A stretch of DNA of 64,000 nucleotides from Planctomycetota bacterium (GTDB taxonomy: Bacteria; Planctomycetota; GCA-002687715), in NCBI GenBank assembly GCA_009691765.1, contig SIAO01000006.1, positions 1 through 64,000 on the forward strand. The letters run 5' to 3'. Below are positions 28,383 through 39,336 of the stretch, one piece after another. Numbering within the stretch: the stretch's first letter is position 1; each line of letters starts with the position of its first letter. A model generated the notes under the pieces. That model was not told where the DNA came from and did not search any database. It saw only the letters and a program-made list of their open reading frames with translations. A program made the translations under genes and the position numbers.

Positions 28383-28703
28383 ATGAAGGGCATGGATCCG
28401 CGACAGTTAATGGCTCAGGCGCGCAAGATGAAAGACGACATGGACCGCGTCCAAACCGAATTGAAGGAGCGCATGGTGGAAGGCAAGGCTGGCGACGGCC
28501 TGGTGCGCATCACCTTTGATGGGAATCAGCAGCCCGTGGGCGTCAAGATTGCCGCAGGCGCGCATGATCCGTCAGATCCGACCATGCTCGAAGACCTTCT
28601 GCTGCTTGCGATGCAAGACGGCCTGGCGAAATCCAAGAAGCTCTCCGAAGAAGCCATGGGACGCATCACCGGCGGCGCCGGCGGACTTGGCGGTTTGTTC
28701 TAA
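28383..28703 (+). CDS. ybaB: YbaB/EbfC nucleoid-associated protein
   Basis: A 106-residue DNA-binding protein of the YbaB/EbfC family. The N-terminal helix includes MAQARKMKDDMDRVQTEL, followed by beta strands (GLVRITFDGNQQPVGVKI) and a Gly-rich tail ending GGLGGLF. The gene order dnaX-ybaB-recR is conserved across bacteria and supports the call. It probably coats DNA as a dimer. It is separated from recR by 137 nt, which carries a likely recR promoter. Confidence 0.94.
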   Translation: MKGMDPRQLMAQARKMKDDMDRVQTELKERMVEGKAGDGLVRITFDGNQQPVGVKIAAGAHDPSDPTMLEDLLLLAMQDGLAKSKKLSEEAMGRITGGAGGLGGLF

Positions 28704-28759
28704 AAAATTCAACGCTCGCTCCTCCCCGTTCGTAGCCCTAAGCAAATCTCGTGCCGTAC

Positions 28760-28789
28760 TTGCCCAAAGCCGTGCGGCGGGCGTATTCT
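28760..28789 (+). promoter_or_regulatory. Candidate sigma-70 promoter for recR-rpoN
   Basis: TTGCCC (28760-28765) and TATTCT (28784-28789), spaced 18 nt, lie about 50 nt before the chosen recR start in an otherwise gene-free interval. Recognition is by eye. Confidence 0.4.
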
Positions 28790-28840
28790 CTTGCCGTGCT
28801 TTGAGTGGCGACGGGCGTTACACAAAGCTCGGAGCGGATT

Positions 28841-29452
28841 TTGGGATCACTGCCGGAACCACTACGAAGGCTCATCAAAGAGCTCGGTCAACTCCCAGGC
28901 GTGGGGGAGCAAACAGCGGAACGCTTAGCTTTCCACCTGTTGCAGGCGGAAAAGCCTGAAGCTCTCGCGTTGGCTGCGGCAATCTGCGATGTGAAGGAGC
29001 GCTTGCGTCCTTGCGAGCGCTGCCTAGCAGCTTCGCCTGAGAAATGCTGCGCGGTTTGCTCCGATCCGGCCCGGGATCAAGGCCTAGTTTTGGTGGTCGA
29101 AAGTGAGCGCGAATTGGCCGCGTTTGAGCGCATGGGGCGTTTTGTTGGCGTGTATCACGTGCTCGGAGGCCGAGCGTCAGCCAGCGAAGGCCGTGGCTAC
29201 GCCGCGCGTCCCATCGAACGCCTGCAAGAACGCGTGCGCGGTGGTGGTGTGCGCGAGATCATCCTCGGCACGAACCCCGACAAGCATGGCGACCTCGCTT
29301 TGGGGCCGGTGGTGCAGGCCCTTGCTGGGTCTGGAGTGAAACTGACGCGCCTCGCGCGTGGTCTGCCGCAAGGCGCCAACATTGAGTACCTCGGCGCGCC
29401 GATTCTCGAAGAGGCTTTGCAAGAGCGGCGGGCAGTGAGCATGGAGCGCTGA
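28841..29452 (+). CDS. recR: Recombination mediator RecR
   Basis: A 203-residue RecR, which loads RecA with RecF/RecO. It shows the helix-hairpin-helix LPGVGEQTAERLAFHLL, the zinc finger CERCLAASPEKCCAVC, and a Toprim domain with VVESERELAAFE and LGTNPDKHGD. The start was set at TTG 28841 because GGAG (28831-28834) precedes it by 6 nt and it gives the usual MGSLPEPLRRLI N-terminus. The frame is also open from a GTG at 28805. It is followed after 1 nt by rpoN. Confidence 0.94.
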   Translation: MGSLPEPLRRLIKELGQLPGVGEQTAERLAFHLLQAEKPEALALAAAICDVKERLRPCERCLAASPEKCCAVCSDPARDQGLVLVVESERELAAFERMGRFVGVYHVLGGRASASEGRGYAARPIERLQERVRGGGVREIILGTNPDKHGDLALGPVVQALAGSGVKLTRLARGLPQGANIEYLGAPILEEALQERRAVSMER

Positions 29453-29453
29453 C

Positions 29454-30875
29454 ATGGGCATAGACATGCGCATGCATCAGAAGCTCGAACTGGGTTTGCG
29501 CCTAGCGCCGCAGATGATCCAGTCCATCGAGTTGTTGCAACTCCCGGCGCTGGATCTCAACGACGCCATCGAGCAAGAACTTGACGTCAACGAGTTCCTC
29601 GAGCGTGTTGCGCCGACGGAGAAAACTGGCGACGACAGCACTGAACGCGAGCGGGACGCAGCCGAAGAAGAGCGCTACGAGCGCATGGACATTTGGGATG
29701 ACGCGGAGACGCGGCGTTCACGTTCGCGCGGCGACGAAGGCACCGACATCAAGATGGAGGCGATGTACAACGCGCCCAACATCGCTCCGGGCTTGCAAGA
29801 GAGCCTGCGGCGGCAGTATGCCTTGCTGGAAGTCGACGCGCGCTTTGACGAATTGGCGGAAGCCATCATCGGCAACATCACGGACGATGGGCTACTCAGT
29901 TGTGGGCTGGAAGAGCTGTTGTTGCCTCACGCTGACAAGTTCAGTCTGGAGGATGCCGCACGCATTCTGAGCTGCGTACAGCGCCTCGAACCGCGAGGCA
30001 TTGGAGCGCGCAACAAATCCGAGTGCTGGTTGCTTCAGATCCTCAAAGATGATCCTGACGCGCTCGCGCTGCGCACGATGGTGCTGGACCATTTTGAGCA
30101 CATAGAAAAGAACCGCGTCAGCAAGATTGCATTGCTCATGCAGATCACTGTGCAAGAGGTGGAACGGCTCACGGAGCGCCTGCGTGGGTTCTCGTTGCAT
30201 CCGGGCCGCAGCGTTGGCGGCGAAGTGAATCACTACATCAAGCCCGACGTCATCATCGAGTGGAATGGCAGCGGCTACGACTTGCGTCTTGCGGATGACT
30301 GGGTGCCAGAGCTGCGCCTTTCGAACGCGTGGAAATTGGCACTGACTGCGCGAGACACCCCTCAAGAATACAGAGAGTATGTCCGTCGCAAGGTGGATTC
30401 GGCGCGCTCGTTCATCATGGCCGTCGAGCGGCGCAAGCAGACGCTGATGAATGTGGCGCAGTGCATTGTGAAACATCAGCGCGACTATTTGGATCACGGG
30501 ATGCAGTTCATTCGGCCGCTCAAGATGCTGGATGTGGCAGGAGAATTGGGCATCCACGTGTCAACCGTGTCGCGCGCAAGCAGTGAGAAATATTTCCAGT
30601 CGCATCGCGGTTTGATCGCGATGAAAGACCTTTTCACGACAGCGGCGCGCAGCACGAGTGGCAGCAACACAAAATCGCGTGACAGTGTGTTGCTCAAGGT
30701 GCGCGACATGGTTGCAGCAGAAGACGCGCAGCAGCCGCTGGATGACAATGACATCGTGCAACGTTTGAAGCGCGATCACGGTGTTGATGTGGCGCGCCGT
30801 TCAGTGACGAAGTACCGCAATGCGCTGGGCATCCCATCGTCGAGGCAACGCAAGCGTTTTGGGGGCGGCAAGTGA
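29454..30875 (+). CDS. rpoN: RNA polymerase sigma-54 factor
   Basis: A 473-residue sigma-54. The Gln-rich activator-interacting region I is [25 protein letters not shown] (shown in part as [15 protein letters not shown]). The acidic region II lies at about 50-110, then the core-binding domain. The HTH has [16 protein letters not shown] and the C-terminal RpoN box is [20 protein letters not shown]. It directs activator-dependent promoters. Its stop overlaps the mutase start as GTGA, tying it to the propionate genes at least in translation. Confidence 0.96.
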   Translation: MGIDMRMHQKLELGLRLAPQMIQSIELLQLPALDLNDAIEQELDVNEFLERVAPTEKTGDDSTERERDAAEEERYERMDIWDDAETRRSRSRGDEGTDIKMEAMYNAPNIAPGLQESLRRQYALLEVDARFDELAEAIIGNITDDGLLSCGLEELLLPHADKFSLEDAARILSCVQRLEPRGIGARNKSECWLLQILKDDPDALALRTMVLDHFEHIEKNRVSKIALLMQITVQEVERLTERLRGFSLHPGRSVGGEVNHYIKPDVIIEWNGSGYDLRLADDWVPELRLSNAWKLALTARDTPQEYREYVRRKVDSARSFIMAVERRKQTLMNVAQCIVKHQRDYLDHGMQFIRPLKMLDVAGELGIHVSTVSRASSEKYFQSHRGLIAMKDLFTTAARSTSGSNTKSRDSVLLKVRDMVAAEDAQQPLDDNDIVQRLKRDHGVDVARRSVTKYRNALGIPSSRQRKRFGGGK

Positions 30876-32491
30876 ATCCAGCCGACGACGAGGCGCTGAA
30901 TCGTCACCGAGCCGCCCGCCGCGACACGTCGCGCAGCACGCCTTCGGGGATTCCTGTGGAGGCGCTCTACGCGGACCCAGGAGATATCGAGCGTCTCGGA
31001 TTGCCTGGCCAACATCCGTTTTTGCGCGGAGTGCACGCGGGCATGTATCGCGACCGTGCATGGACCATGCGCCAGTATGCAGGTTTTGGCAGCGCAGCCG
31101 AGACCAACAAGCGCTTTCGCTTCTTGCTTGAAGCGGGACAGACCGGACTTTCGACTGCGTTCGATCTGCCGACGCAGATGGGCTACGACCCGGATCATCC
31201 TTTGGCGGCGGCTGAAGTGGGTTGCGTGGGCGTGTCTATCGTCACGCTCGAAGATGCGTTGGCTTTGTTTGATGGCATCCCGTTGAACCGTGTGTCGACT
31301 TCGATGACCATCAACGCTACGGCCATCGTGCTCTTGGCGTTGTATGCAGCCGTGGGGCGTGAGCAGGGCGTGGCCGAAGCGGAGCTCACAGGCACTATTC
31401 AAAACGACATTCTCAAGGAATACGCGGCGCGCGGGACTTGGCGTTTCCCGCCGCGGCCTTCGCTGCGCTTAGTGACTGACATCTTCGCAGCCGCCGCCGA
31501 GCGTTTGCCTCGATTCAATCCCATCTCTGTTTCTGGCTATCACATGCGTGAAGCCGGTTGCACTGCGGCTCAAGAAATCGGATTCACTCTCGCGAACGGC
31601 ATTGCCTACGTCGCTGCGGCTCGCGACGCGGGGCTCGCCGTCGACAGTTTCGCACCGAGAATCTCGTTCTTCTTCAACGCGCACAACGATGTCTTTGAAG
31701 AAATCGCCAAATTTCGTGCTGCACGCAGGCTTTGGGCAACCATCATGAAGGAGCGCTTTGATGCGAAGGACCCGCGGTCCTGCATGTTGCGCTTCCATAC
31801 GCAAACTGCGGGGTCTACGCTGACGGCACGGCAACCGATGGTGAATGTGGTGCGCGTGGCCTACCAAGCTCTCGCAGCCGTGTTGGGCGGGACGCAGAGT
31901 TTGCACACCAACGCTTTCGACGAGGCGCTGTCCTTGCCGAGCGAGGATTCTGCACGCTTGGCTTTGCGTACACAGCAAGTCATCGAATGTGAGAGTGGCG
32001 TCACCGCGAGCGTGGATCCTCTTGGCGGCGCTCCATTCATTGAAGCGTTGACTGACGCGCTCGAGGGCGAAGCTCGGCGCATCATTGGCGAGGTTGATCA
32101 GCTCGGCGGTGGGCTCTGTGCCATTGAACAGGGCTTTGTACAGCGTGAGATTCAACGCGCCGCCTTCAGTCATCAACGAGCGGTAGAAGCGGGCACTGTG
32201 CGCGTTGTTGGCGTGAATTGCCACGAGCAAGATGGTGCCGCTGTGGTGCCACTCTTCTGCTCCAACGAGACTCTCGGCGACGAGCGACGCGAAGCGGTGA
32301 AGGCGGTGCGCTCTAGGCGTGCTCAAGGTGCTTGCAACGGTGCACTGGCGCGAGTCGTCGCAGCAGCACGCGGCAAAGAGAACATGTTCGCTCCCGTGCT
32401 CGCCGCTGTGGAAGCGCGCGCGACGATCGGTGAAATCTGCAGCGCTCTCGAAACCGTTTTCGGCAAGCACCGCGAGGTCCCGGTACTTTGA
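30872..32491 (+). CDS. Methylmalonyl-CoA mutase, catalytic (large) subunit
   Basis: Isomerises (R)-methylmalonyl-CoA to succinyl-CoA with adenosylcobalamin. The 539 residues cover the substrate-binding TIM barrel only; the C-terminal B12-binding domain with DxHxxG is absent, so a separate small subunit is expected elsewhere. Tyr in [10 protein letters not shown] and Arg in [10 protein letters not shown] match residues that select methylmalonyl-CoA over isobutyryl-CoA. Further family segments are [35 protein letters not shown] and [14 protein letters not shown]. The GTG start overlaps rpoN. Confidence 0.93.
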   Translation: MNPADDEALNRHRAARRDTSRSTPSGIPVEALYADPGDIERLGLPGQHPFLRGVHAGMYRDRAWTMRQYAGFGSAAETNKRFRFLLEAGQTGLSTAFDLPTQMGYDPDHPLAAAEVGCVGVSIVTLEDALALFDGIPLNRVSTSMTINATAIVLLALYAAVGREQGVAEAELTGTIQNDILKEYAARGTWRFPPRPSLRLVTDIFAAAAERLPRFNPISVSGYHMREAGCTAAQEIGFTLANGIAYVAAARDAGLAVDSFAPRISFFFNAHNDVFEEIAKFRAARRLWATIMKERFDAKDPRSCMLRFHTQTAGSTLTARQPMVNVVRVAYQALAAVLGGTQSLHTNAFDEALSLPSEDSARLALRTQQVIECESGVTASVDPLGGAPFIEALTDALEGEARRIIGEVDQLGGGLCAIEQGFVQREIQRAAFSHQRAVEAGTVRVVGVNCHEQDGAAVVPLFCSNETLGDERREAVKAVRSRRAQGACNGALARVVAAARGKENMFAPVLAAVEARATIGEICSALETVFGKHREVPVL

Positions 32492-32501
32492 GGTCGCCAG
32501 C

Positions 32502-32918
32502 ATGATCAATGGCATTCATCACGTGGCCATCGCAGTTGCGGCTATCGATCCACTCTTGCCGCTCTGGACCGGTTTGCTCGGTTTCGAGTTGAAGTGTATT
32601 GAACATGTGGCGGACCAGCGCGTGCGCGTGGCCGTGCTCATGAAGGGCACGCAACGCATTGAACTGGTGGAGCCAGCGGCCACCGATTCGCCGGTGAACT
32701 CATTTTTGGCGAAACGCGGGCCCGGCTTGCATCATGTATGCCTTGATGTGGAAGGGCTCGTCCCACTGCTCGCGTCGCTGGAAGCGGCAGGCATGAAACT
32801 GATCGACAAGGCTCCGCGCCCCGGTGCCGAAGGGCGCAGTGTTGCCTTTGTGCACCCTGCTGCGACTGGTGGGGTGCTGCTGGAACTCTCCGAAGCTCAG
32901 CCGCGCGTCGCGCACTGA
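32502..32918 (+). CDS. mce: Methylmalonyl-CoA epimerase
   Basis: Interconverts the S and R forms of methylmalonyl-CoA. A 138-residue VOC-fold protein starting [11 protein letters not shown], with metal ligands His7 (HHVAIAV), the second His in [12 protein letters not shown] and Glu near the C-terminus in GVLLELSE. The ATG at 32502, 10 nt after the mutase stop, fits the family N-terminus; the longer frame starts inside the mutase gene. It links the carboxylase product to the mutase. Confidence 0.94.
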   Translation: MINGIHHVAIAVAAIDPLLPLWTGLLGFELKCIEHVADQRVRVAVLMKGTQRIELVEPAATDSPVNSFLAKRGPGLHHVCLDVEGLVPLLASLEAAGMKLIDKAPRPGAEGRSVAFVHPAATGGVLLELSEAQPRVAH

Positions 32919-32935
32919 GTTACTATCCCGCACCT

Positions 32936-34480
32936 ATGGATCCACGCCAGCGCCTTGAAGCCATGCGCGAAGCCGCCCGACTTGGCGGCGGTCAGGAACG
33001 CATCGACGCGCAACACGCGCGTGGCAAACTCACGGCGCGTGAGCGCATCGATCTCTTGTTGGATCCAGGCTCCTTCGTGGAGTTCGACGCTTTCGTCACG
33101 CATCGCTGTCATGACTTCGGCATGGACAAGAAGCTAATTCCTGGTGACGGAGTCGTCACTGGGCACGGTTGCGTCGATGGCCGCGATGTTTTCGTTTTTT
33201 CGCAGGACTTCACTGTGTTCGGCGGGTCGCTCTCGGAAGCTCATGCCGCCAAGATCTGCAAAGTCCTAGACATGGCGATGAAAGTCGGTCGGCCCGTGAT
33301 CGGGCTGAACGATTCTGGTGGCGCGCGCATCCAAGAAGGCGTGGTGAGCCTGGGTGGCTATGCCGACATCTTCTTGCGCAACACTTTGGCTTCAGGCGTC
33401 ATTCCGCAGATTTCGTGCATCCTTGGGCCCTGCGCAGGCGGTGCGGTCTATAGCCCTGCGATCACCGACTTCATCATCATGTCGGAACAGAGTGCCTACA
33501 TGTTCATCACGGGACCAAACGTGGTGAAAACCGTGACGCACGAAACGGTGAGCTCTCAAGAACTGGGCGGCACCGAAGTGCATGCAGCAAAATCCGGAGT
33601 TGCGCATTTTGCCGCCGCTACCGACGCCGAAGCCATCGCAGTGGCGCGTGAGTTGCTCTCGTACTTGCCGCTCAACAACATGGAGGATCCTCCGACGCGT
33701 CCGACGCGCGACGATCCTGAACGCCGCGATCCGCAATTGGCCGAGATTGTGCCGGCGCAAGCCAACAAGCCCTACGACATGCGCGCGGTGATCACGCGCG
33801 TCGTTGATGACGGGCGCTTCTTCGAAGTGCATGCACGTTTCGCCGCCAACATCCTCACGGGTTTGGCGCATATGGATGGGCGCGTTGTGGGCATCGTTGG
33901 CAATCAGCCCGCAGTGTTGGCCGGAGTACTGGACATCGACGCATCGGTGAAGGCCGCGCGCTTCGTGCGCTTTTGCGATTGCTTCAACATTCCAATTATC
34001 ACTTTCGAAGATGTTCCTGGCTTCATGCCCGGAGTTGCGCAGGAACACGGCGGCATCATTCGCCACGGCGCGAAGCTCTTGTATGCGTATTGCGAAGCGA
34101 CTGTTCCCAAACTCACGGTGATCACGCGCAAAGCTTATGGCGGAGCCTACGATGTGCTTTCTTCGAAGCACATTCGCGGGGATGTGAACTTGGCTTGGCC
34201 CGGCGCAGAAATTGCCGTCATGGGTCCGCGCGGCGCTGTGGAGATCATCTTCAAGCGCGAGATCGAAGAGGCTGGCGATAAGCGCGCCGAAGTGGAGGAG
34301 CGCTTGGTGCGTGAATACACCGAGACTTTCGCCAATCCCTTCAGTGCTGCTGCACGTGGTTATGTCGACGACATCATCGAACCCGAAGAAACTCGTCCGC
34401 GTTTGATTCGCGCTTTGCGGCTCTTGGCCTCGAAGCGCGACAGCAATCCGCCCAAGAAACACGGCAACATCCCTTTGTGA
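32936..34480 (+). CDS. pccB: Propionyl-CoA carboxylase beta (carboxyltransferase) subunit
   Basis: Transfers the carboxyl group from biotin to propionyl-CoA. A 514-residue crotonase-fold carboxyltransferase: N-terminal [18 protein letters not shown], oxyanion-hole segments [11 protein letters not shown] and [12 protein letters not shown], and a C-terminal half with [12 protein letters not shown] and [15 protein letters not shown]. The Asp in GGAYD agrees with propionyl rather than acetyl preference, as I recall for actinobacterial enzymes. A TACTAT (32921-32926) just before the ATG might be a -10 element. It is part of the mutase-epimerase-carboxylase operon. Confidence 0.94.
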   Translation: MDPRQRLEAMREAARLGGGQERIDAQHARGKLTARERIDLLLDPGSFVEFDAFVTHRCHDFGMDKKLIPGDGVVTGHGCVDGRDVFVFSQDFTVFGGSLSEAHAAKICKVLDMAMKVGRPVIGLNDSGGARIQEGVVSLGGYADIFLRNTLASGVIPQISCILGPCAGGAVYSPAITDFIIMSEQSAYMFITGPNVVKTVTHETVSSQELGGTEVHAAKSGVAHFAAATDAEAIAVARELLSYLPLNNMEDPPTRPTRDDPERRDPQLAEIVPAQANKPYDMRAVITRVVDDGRFFEVHARFAANILTGLAHMDGRVVGIVGNQPAVLAGVLDIDASVKAARFVRFCDCFNIPIITFEDVPGFMPGVAQEHGGIIRHGAKLLYAYCEATVPKLTVITRKAYGGAYDVLSSKHIRGDVNLAWPGAEIAVMGPRGAVEIIFKREIEEAGDKRAEVEERLVREYTETFANPFSAAARGYVDDIIEPEETRPRLIRALRLLASKRDSNPPKKHGNIPL

Positions 34481-34493
34481 GTACGCAAGAGCG

Positions 34494-36001
34494 ATGACGC
34501 CAGCGCTGAACCCCATCCGCAAAGTTCTCGTAGCCAACCGCGGCGAAATCGCGGTGCGCGTGATCCGTGCCGTGCATGAGATGGGATTGAAAGCTGTCGC
34601 GGTCTATTCTGATGCTGATCGTGGCAGCTTGCATGTGCGCTACGCCGATGAAGCGTTCCATCTGCCGGGCGAGGAATCATCAAAGACATATTTGAATCAG
34701 GCGCTCATCTTGGTGGCTGCCAAGAGCACCGGCTGTGACGCGTTGCATCCTGGTTACGGTTTCCTTTCAGAAAACGCTGCATTCGCACGCGCCGTCGCGT
34801 CTGCAGGGCTCACCTTCATTGGCCCAAGCCCTGAAGTGATCGATGCTATGGGCGACAAGATTCGCGCTCGCGAGACCATGCGTGCTGCTGGCGTGCCGTT
34901 GGTGCCGGGGCAGAGCGGCATCACACGCGAAAACCTCAGTGCTGCCGCGAAGTCCGTGGGCTACCCGTTGATGCTGAAGGCCTCTGCAGGCGGCGGCGGC
35001 AAGGGCATCCGCATTGTGCGTCAACCTCACGAGCTGCTCTCCGCTTTCGAGCGCGCGCAAGGCGAAGCGCGCACCGCCTTCGGCGACCCGACGGTGTACA
35101 TCGAGCGCTATGTAGAAAACCCACATCACATCGAGATTCAGATCTTTGGCGATCAACATGGCAATGTGGTGCATATGTTCGATCGTGAATGCAGTGTGCA
35201 ACGTCGGCACCAAAAAGTCGTTGAGGAAAGTCCTTCGCCCTTTGTGACTGCTGCATTGCGTGAGGCGATGGGGCGTTGCGCTGTGAATGCGGCCAAGAGC
35301 ATTGGCTATAGCAGCGCAGGCACGTTTGAGTTCCTCGTAGATTCTGAGCGCAACTTCTATTTCCTCGAAGTGAACACACGCTTGCAGGTTGAACACACGG
35401 TGACAGAAATGTGCACCGGCATCGACCTTGTGCGCGAGCAGATTCGCGTTGCGTCCGGATTAGAGCTTTCATTCACGCAAGCAGATTTGCGGCAACAAGG
35501 CCATGCTATCGAAGTGCGTATTTGCGCTGAGGATGCCGAGAACAACTTCTTGCCCTGTGTGGGCCGCGTGGATGCTCTCGCATTGCCCGGCGGGCCCGGC
35601 GTGCGTCTTGACTCTGCGCTCTTCACCGGCATGGTGATTTCACTTTGGTATGACTCGCTCTTGGCCAAACTGGTGGTGCATGGCCGCGATCGTGCCGAAG
35701 CGTTGACGCGCATGCGGCAGGCTTTGTCAGAGATAAAAATTGCCGATTTGAATACCAATGTGGCGTTCCTTGGACGCGTGGTGCGTAATGAGGAGTTCGT
35801 CTCGGGCGTGTATGACACCGGGCTTATTGCGCGCATGCCGAAACCACAGGCACCCGACGATCTCGTGCTTGCGGCTTCCATCATCGCGGTGGTGATTTGC
35901 GCCGAGACCAAGCGTACGGCGCGGCCTGACGCCAATGGCAACACGGCAAGTGTCGATCCTTGGAAACTCGCGGGGCGTCGCGGCAACATGAGGGGACGCT
36001 G

Positions 36002-36002
<1 letters not shown>
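34494..36002 (+). CDS. pccA: Biotin carboxylase subunit of propionyl-CoA carboxylase
   Basis: ATP-dependent carboxylation of biotin. A 502-residue biotin carboxylase: KVLVANRGEIAVRVIRA, GYGFLSENAAFA, the Gly-rich ATP loop KASAGGGGKGIRIV, QRRHQKVVEESPSP, FLEVNTRLQVEHTVTE and the later RICAEDAENNF. It lacks the fused biotinyl domain, which is the next gene. The C-terminal 60 residues extend beyond a minimal AccC. The start lies 13 nt after pccB; the stop shares one base with the carrier gene ATG. Confidence 0.95.
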
Positions 36003-36508
<506 letters not shown>

Positions 36509-36554
36509 ACGGCAGACCCTTGGTGTAGGATTTCGGCTTACCTAGGAGCCTCCC

Positions 36555-38276
36555 ATGAAGTTGTTCACAGCACTGGTGGTGTTCGCACTTCTCGTAGGCA
36601 GCGGTCATGCACAAGTGTTTGGCTATGGCAACTTCGCGGGAGCCACAGGACTTTCGCTCAATGGAGCTGCTTTCATCGACCAGACGTCAGGCGTCTTGAT
36701 GGTGACCCCCAATGCGATCGCGCAGTCCGGGCGCGCATGGGCGAGCGCACCGGTCTATGTGGCCTTCGGTTTCGATACGGTGTTTCAATTCAAGGTGACG
36801 CGTACTGGCGTGGGTGCCGACGGCATGGCGTTCGTCATACAGAATTCTGCTGCGGGCAACGCTGCTGCGTCCGTGGGGGGCACTGGCAGTGACAACGGAT
36901 ACGGCGGCAGCCCGGGCATCAGCAACGCGCTCGCCATCGAACTCGACATGTACTACATGAGTTCGTCGCCGTATTTCGACACGAGTGGCAATGAGATTTC
37001 CATTCACACCATGGGCAACGCTGCAATCAACGCCTACGAATCCTCTTCGATCGGCCGCGTGACGCCTGTGATTCCGATGAATGACCAATTGCTTCACACG
37101 CTGCGTGTGAACTATGTGCCCGGAACTCTGTCGGTGTACCTCGATGACATGTTGAATCCGGTGCTGGTGACTCCGTACGACTTCGCTCCGGGCGGTACCT
37201 ATGTGAACACGGGCACTCCGGCACCGGGACTGAGCGTGCCAAACGGTGTTGCATGGGTTGGCTTCACAGGTGGGACCGGAGGACTTTCGCAATCACACGA
37301 GATTCACAATTGGACATGGACTTCAACGAATGCGCCGATCACTTGCTACAGCGGCAACGTAGGTGCAGCGACGCTTCCATATCCGGCGCAGGTGCTGAAG
37401 GTGAACGGATCCTCTGGCGGTTTGCAGCACATTGTGAACACCACGGTTTCTTCCAACATCACGGTTTCCTTCGATCCATTCCCTGGTGGCGCCATTCAAC
37501 CTTTCGTGATTTGGGGCATCGTGGCACCTGCGGGCTCGCTGGTGCCTCTGTTTACGCCGTATGGTGATTTGTGTTTCATTCCGCAGTTCCTCGATCCTTT
37601 CAATCCGTTCAACTTCACTCTGACCGATTGCATCGGCTTGGGAATGCCTGGGTTCATTCCCTCGGCGCCCGGATTGTGGTCTTTTACTATGCCGGGCGGC
37701 ATCGCTGTACCGCTCACGCTGACTCTGCAAGGGGCGCTCATTGATATTGGAACACCCGCCATCACCAATTCGGTGACGATCAATGTGGTGCCGGCGCCAG
37801 CGCCCGTCATCACAGTCCTTTCGCCGCTTTACGGCAATGCAGGCGCAACCGTCACCATGACGGGGACTGGTTTCTTGCCCGGAGCAACCGTCCGATTTGG
37901 AGGTGTGCTCGCGACGATCAGTGCGCAAAGCGCAACGCAAATCGTCACCGCTGTGCCTACAGGGGTTCCGTGTCCCGGAACGCTCCTGCTCACCAACCCT
38001 GATGGGCAGACCGCTACTCGAAACTTCAATACTCCGCTCATCAGCGGATTGTTGCCGAGCTCGGGCCTCGCTTCTGGCGGAGCCAATCTCTACATTCTGG
38101 GCAGTGGGCTCGCACCGGGCTGCACCGTCACAATCGGCGGGGCACCAGCGACAATCACCACCAACATTCCGACGCAGATCATTTGCATCACGCCTCCAGG
38201 AACTGTCGGGCCAGCTGCGCTCGTGGTGACGACGCCGCAAGGTTGCAGCGCGAGCAGTACGTACACCTACAACTGA
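36555..38276 (+). CDS. Secreted lectin-like protein with TIG (IPT) domains
   Basis: A 573-residue exported protein with a signal peptide (MKLFTALVVFALLVGSGHA). Residues of about 20-255 look like a bacterial L-type (legume) lectin sandwich: FQFKVTRTGVGADGMAFVIQN, ALAIELDMYY, GVAWVGFTGGTGG and a C-terminal HEIHNWTW. A linker with four Cys follows, then two TIG/IPT domains (VITVLSPLYGNAGATVTMTGTGF and ISGLLPSSGLASGGANLYILGSG; both cut short here). It probably binds glycans at the cell surface. A -10-like TAGGAT lies about 30 nt before the ATG. Confidence 0.68.
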   Translation: MKLFTALVVFALLVGSGHAQVFGYGNFAGATGLSLNGAAFIDQTSGVLMVTPNAIAQSGRAWASAPVYVAFGFDTVFQFKVTRTGVGADGMAFVIQNSAAGNAAASVGGTGSDNGYGGSPGISNALAIELDMYYMSSSPYFDTSGNEISIHTMGNAAINAYESSSIGRVTPVIPMNDQLLHTLRVNYVPGTLSVYLDDMLNPVLVTPYDFAPGGTYVNTGTPAPGLSVPNGVAWVGFTGGTGGLSQSHEIHNWTWTSTNAPITCYSGNVGAATLPYPAQVLKVNGSSGGLQHIVNTTVSSNITVSFDPFPGGAIQPFVIWGIVAPAGSLVPLFTPYGDLCFIPQFLDPFNPFNFTLTDCIGLGMPGFIPSAPGLWSFTMPGGIAVPLTLTLQGALIDIGTPAITNSVTINVVPAPAPVITVLSPLYGNAGATVTMTGTGFLPGATVRFGGVLATISAQSATQIVTAVPTGVPCPGTLLLTNPDGQTATRNFNTPLISGLLPSSGLASGGANLYILGSGLAPGCTVTIGGAPATITTNIPTQIICITPPGTVGPAALVVTTPQGCSASSTYTYN

Positions 38277-38289
38277 TGTGCACGCCGCG

Positions 38290-38730
38290 TCATTCGCGGC
38301 GCATGGGAATGTGCGGCATGTCGTCGAGGCTGTAAACAGGCCCCGTCGTGATGAAACCGAAGCCTGCGTAGAAGCGTTCAAGGTAGGCCTGCGCTTCGAG
38401 CACGAAGGGCCCGCGACCGATGAGATTCAAGGCGGTCAGCATGAGAGTCTTGCCTGCGCCAGTGCCGCGGACTTCCTGCGTCGTGAGCACTCGGCCGATT
38501 TTGGTGGCCCCGCCGTGTGGAAAGCAGCGTGCGTAGGCGACCAAGCGTCCTTGCAGTCTGCCGCAGACATGCAGGGATTCCGCGTCATGTTCATCAGGAT
38601 CGAGGTAGAAGCAACGCTGTTCCAAGACGAAAACCTCCGCGCGTGTACGCAGGATCTCGTGGAGTTGCTGTGTGCTGAGCTCGTCGAAGCGCAGAGCTTC
38701 GAAGGTAATGCTGTTGGGAGTTGCTGCCAT
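38290..38730 (-). CDS. GNAT acetyltransferase, ElaA family
   Basis: A 146-residue GNAT N-acetyltransferase of the ElaA type. The opening FEALRFDELSTQQLHEILRTRAEVFVLEQ is typical (quoted in part: ELSTQQLHEILRTRAEVF). The acetyl-CoA loop is RVLTTQEVRGTGAGKTLM and the C-terminal part includes YAGFGFITTGPVYS with a catalytic Tyr region. It lies opposite and 20 nt upstream of the DUF1080 lipoprotein gene. The physiological substrate of the family is unknown. Confidence 0.88.
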   Translation of the reverse strand: MAATPNSITFEALRFDELSTQQLHEILRTRAEVFVLEQRCFYLDPDEHDAESLHVCGRLQGRLVAYARCFPHGGATKIGRVLTTQEVRGTGAGKTLMLTALNLIGRGPFVLEAQAYLERFYAGFGFITTGPVYSLDDMPHIPMRRE

Positions 38731-38743
38731 GGTTCCCTATACT
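38714..38743 (+). promoter_or_regulatory. Candidate promoter for a leaderless lipoprotein mRNA
   Basis: TTGGGA (38714-38719) and TATACT (38738-38743) are spaced 18 nt. The expected start of transcription, about 7 nt after the -10, falls on or next to the ATG at 38751, and there is no ribosome-binding site. A leaderless transcript is therefore likely, by inference only. Confidence 0.4.
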
Positions 38744-38750
38744 ACGGCGC

Positions 38751-39332
38751 ATGCTGCGACTCTTGGCCTTCGTCTTGCTTTCGTTCCTCGTTGCGTGTTC
38801 GGAAGAGCAACGTTCGGCAGAACCGGAAGTTCTTTACGATGGTAAGTCGTTCGCTGGCTGGAACATGAGCGGCGGCGAGCGCTCTTTCATGATTGAAGGA
38901 GAGGGCGTTTTCGCGTGCGGAGATGAGCCAGGTGTGTTGGTCACGCGCGAGCGGTATGCCGATTTCGTATTCCAATGTCAAGTACGCAGCGATGCCATGT
39001 CCAGCGCTGCCATCGCTTTGCGCTGTGGAGCAGATCCGCGTTCTGGCGTAAAGGGAGTTGAAGTTGTGATTGCTGATATGGGCGCTCCCATGGCTGGCAA
39101 AGACGCATGCGGCAGCCTTCGCGGAGTGACACCAGCGCGGAGTGCTTGCATGCAGCCCACAGGCACTTGGAATCCCATGAAGATCACGCTGCGTGGGAAC
39201 AGCATCGAAGTGAGCGTGAATGGCGTCATCACGGCGAGCACAAGCATGCAATTGCCTGCGGACGGTCACATTGCGATTATCGGCGAGGGCGAATTCTTCT
39301 GGTTGCGCGAACTCAGCGTGACGCGGCTGTAG
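38751..39332 (+). CDS. Lipoprotein with DUF1080 / 3-keto-disaccharide hydrolase-like domain
   Basis: A 193-residue lipoprotein: MLRLLAFVLLSFLVACSEEQ with lipobox LVAC (Cys16). It is followed by a concanavalin-like sandwich of the DUF1080 family, recognised by VLYDGKSFAGWNM, GDEPGVLVTRERYADFVFQ and PTGTWNPMKITLRGNSIEVSVNG. DUF1080 domains are abundant in planctomycetes and some act on 3-keto-glycosides. The start is set at 38751, where the signal peptide begins. It may bind or cleave sugars in the periplasm. Confidence 0.82.
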   Translation: MLRLLAFVLLSFLVACSEEQRSAEPEVLYDGKSFAGWNMSGGERSFMIEGEGVFACGDEPGVLVTRERYADFVFQCQVRSDAMSSAAIALRCGADPRSGVKGVEVVIADMGAPMAGKDACGSLRGVTPARSACMQPTGTWNPMKITLRGNSIEVSVNGVITASTSMQLPADGHIAIIGEGEFFWLRELSVTRL

Positions 39333-39336
39333 AGCT

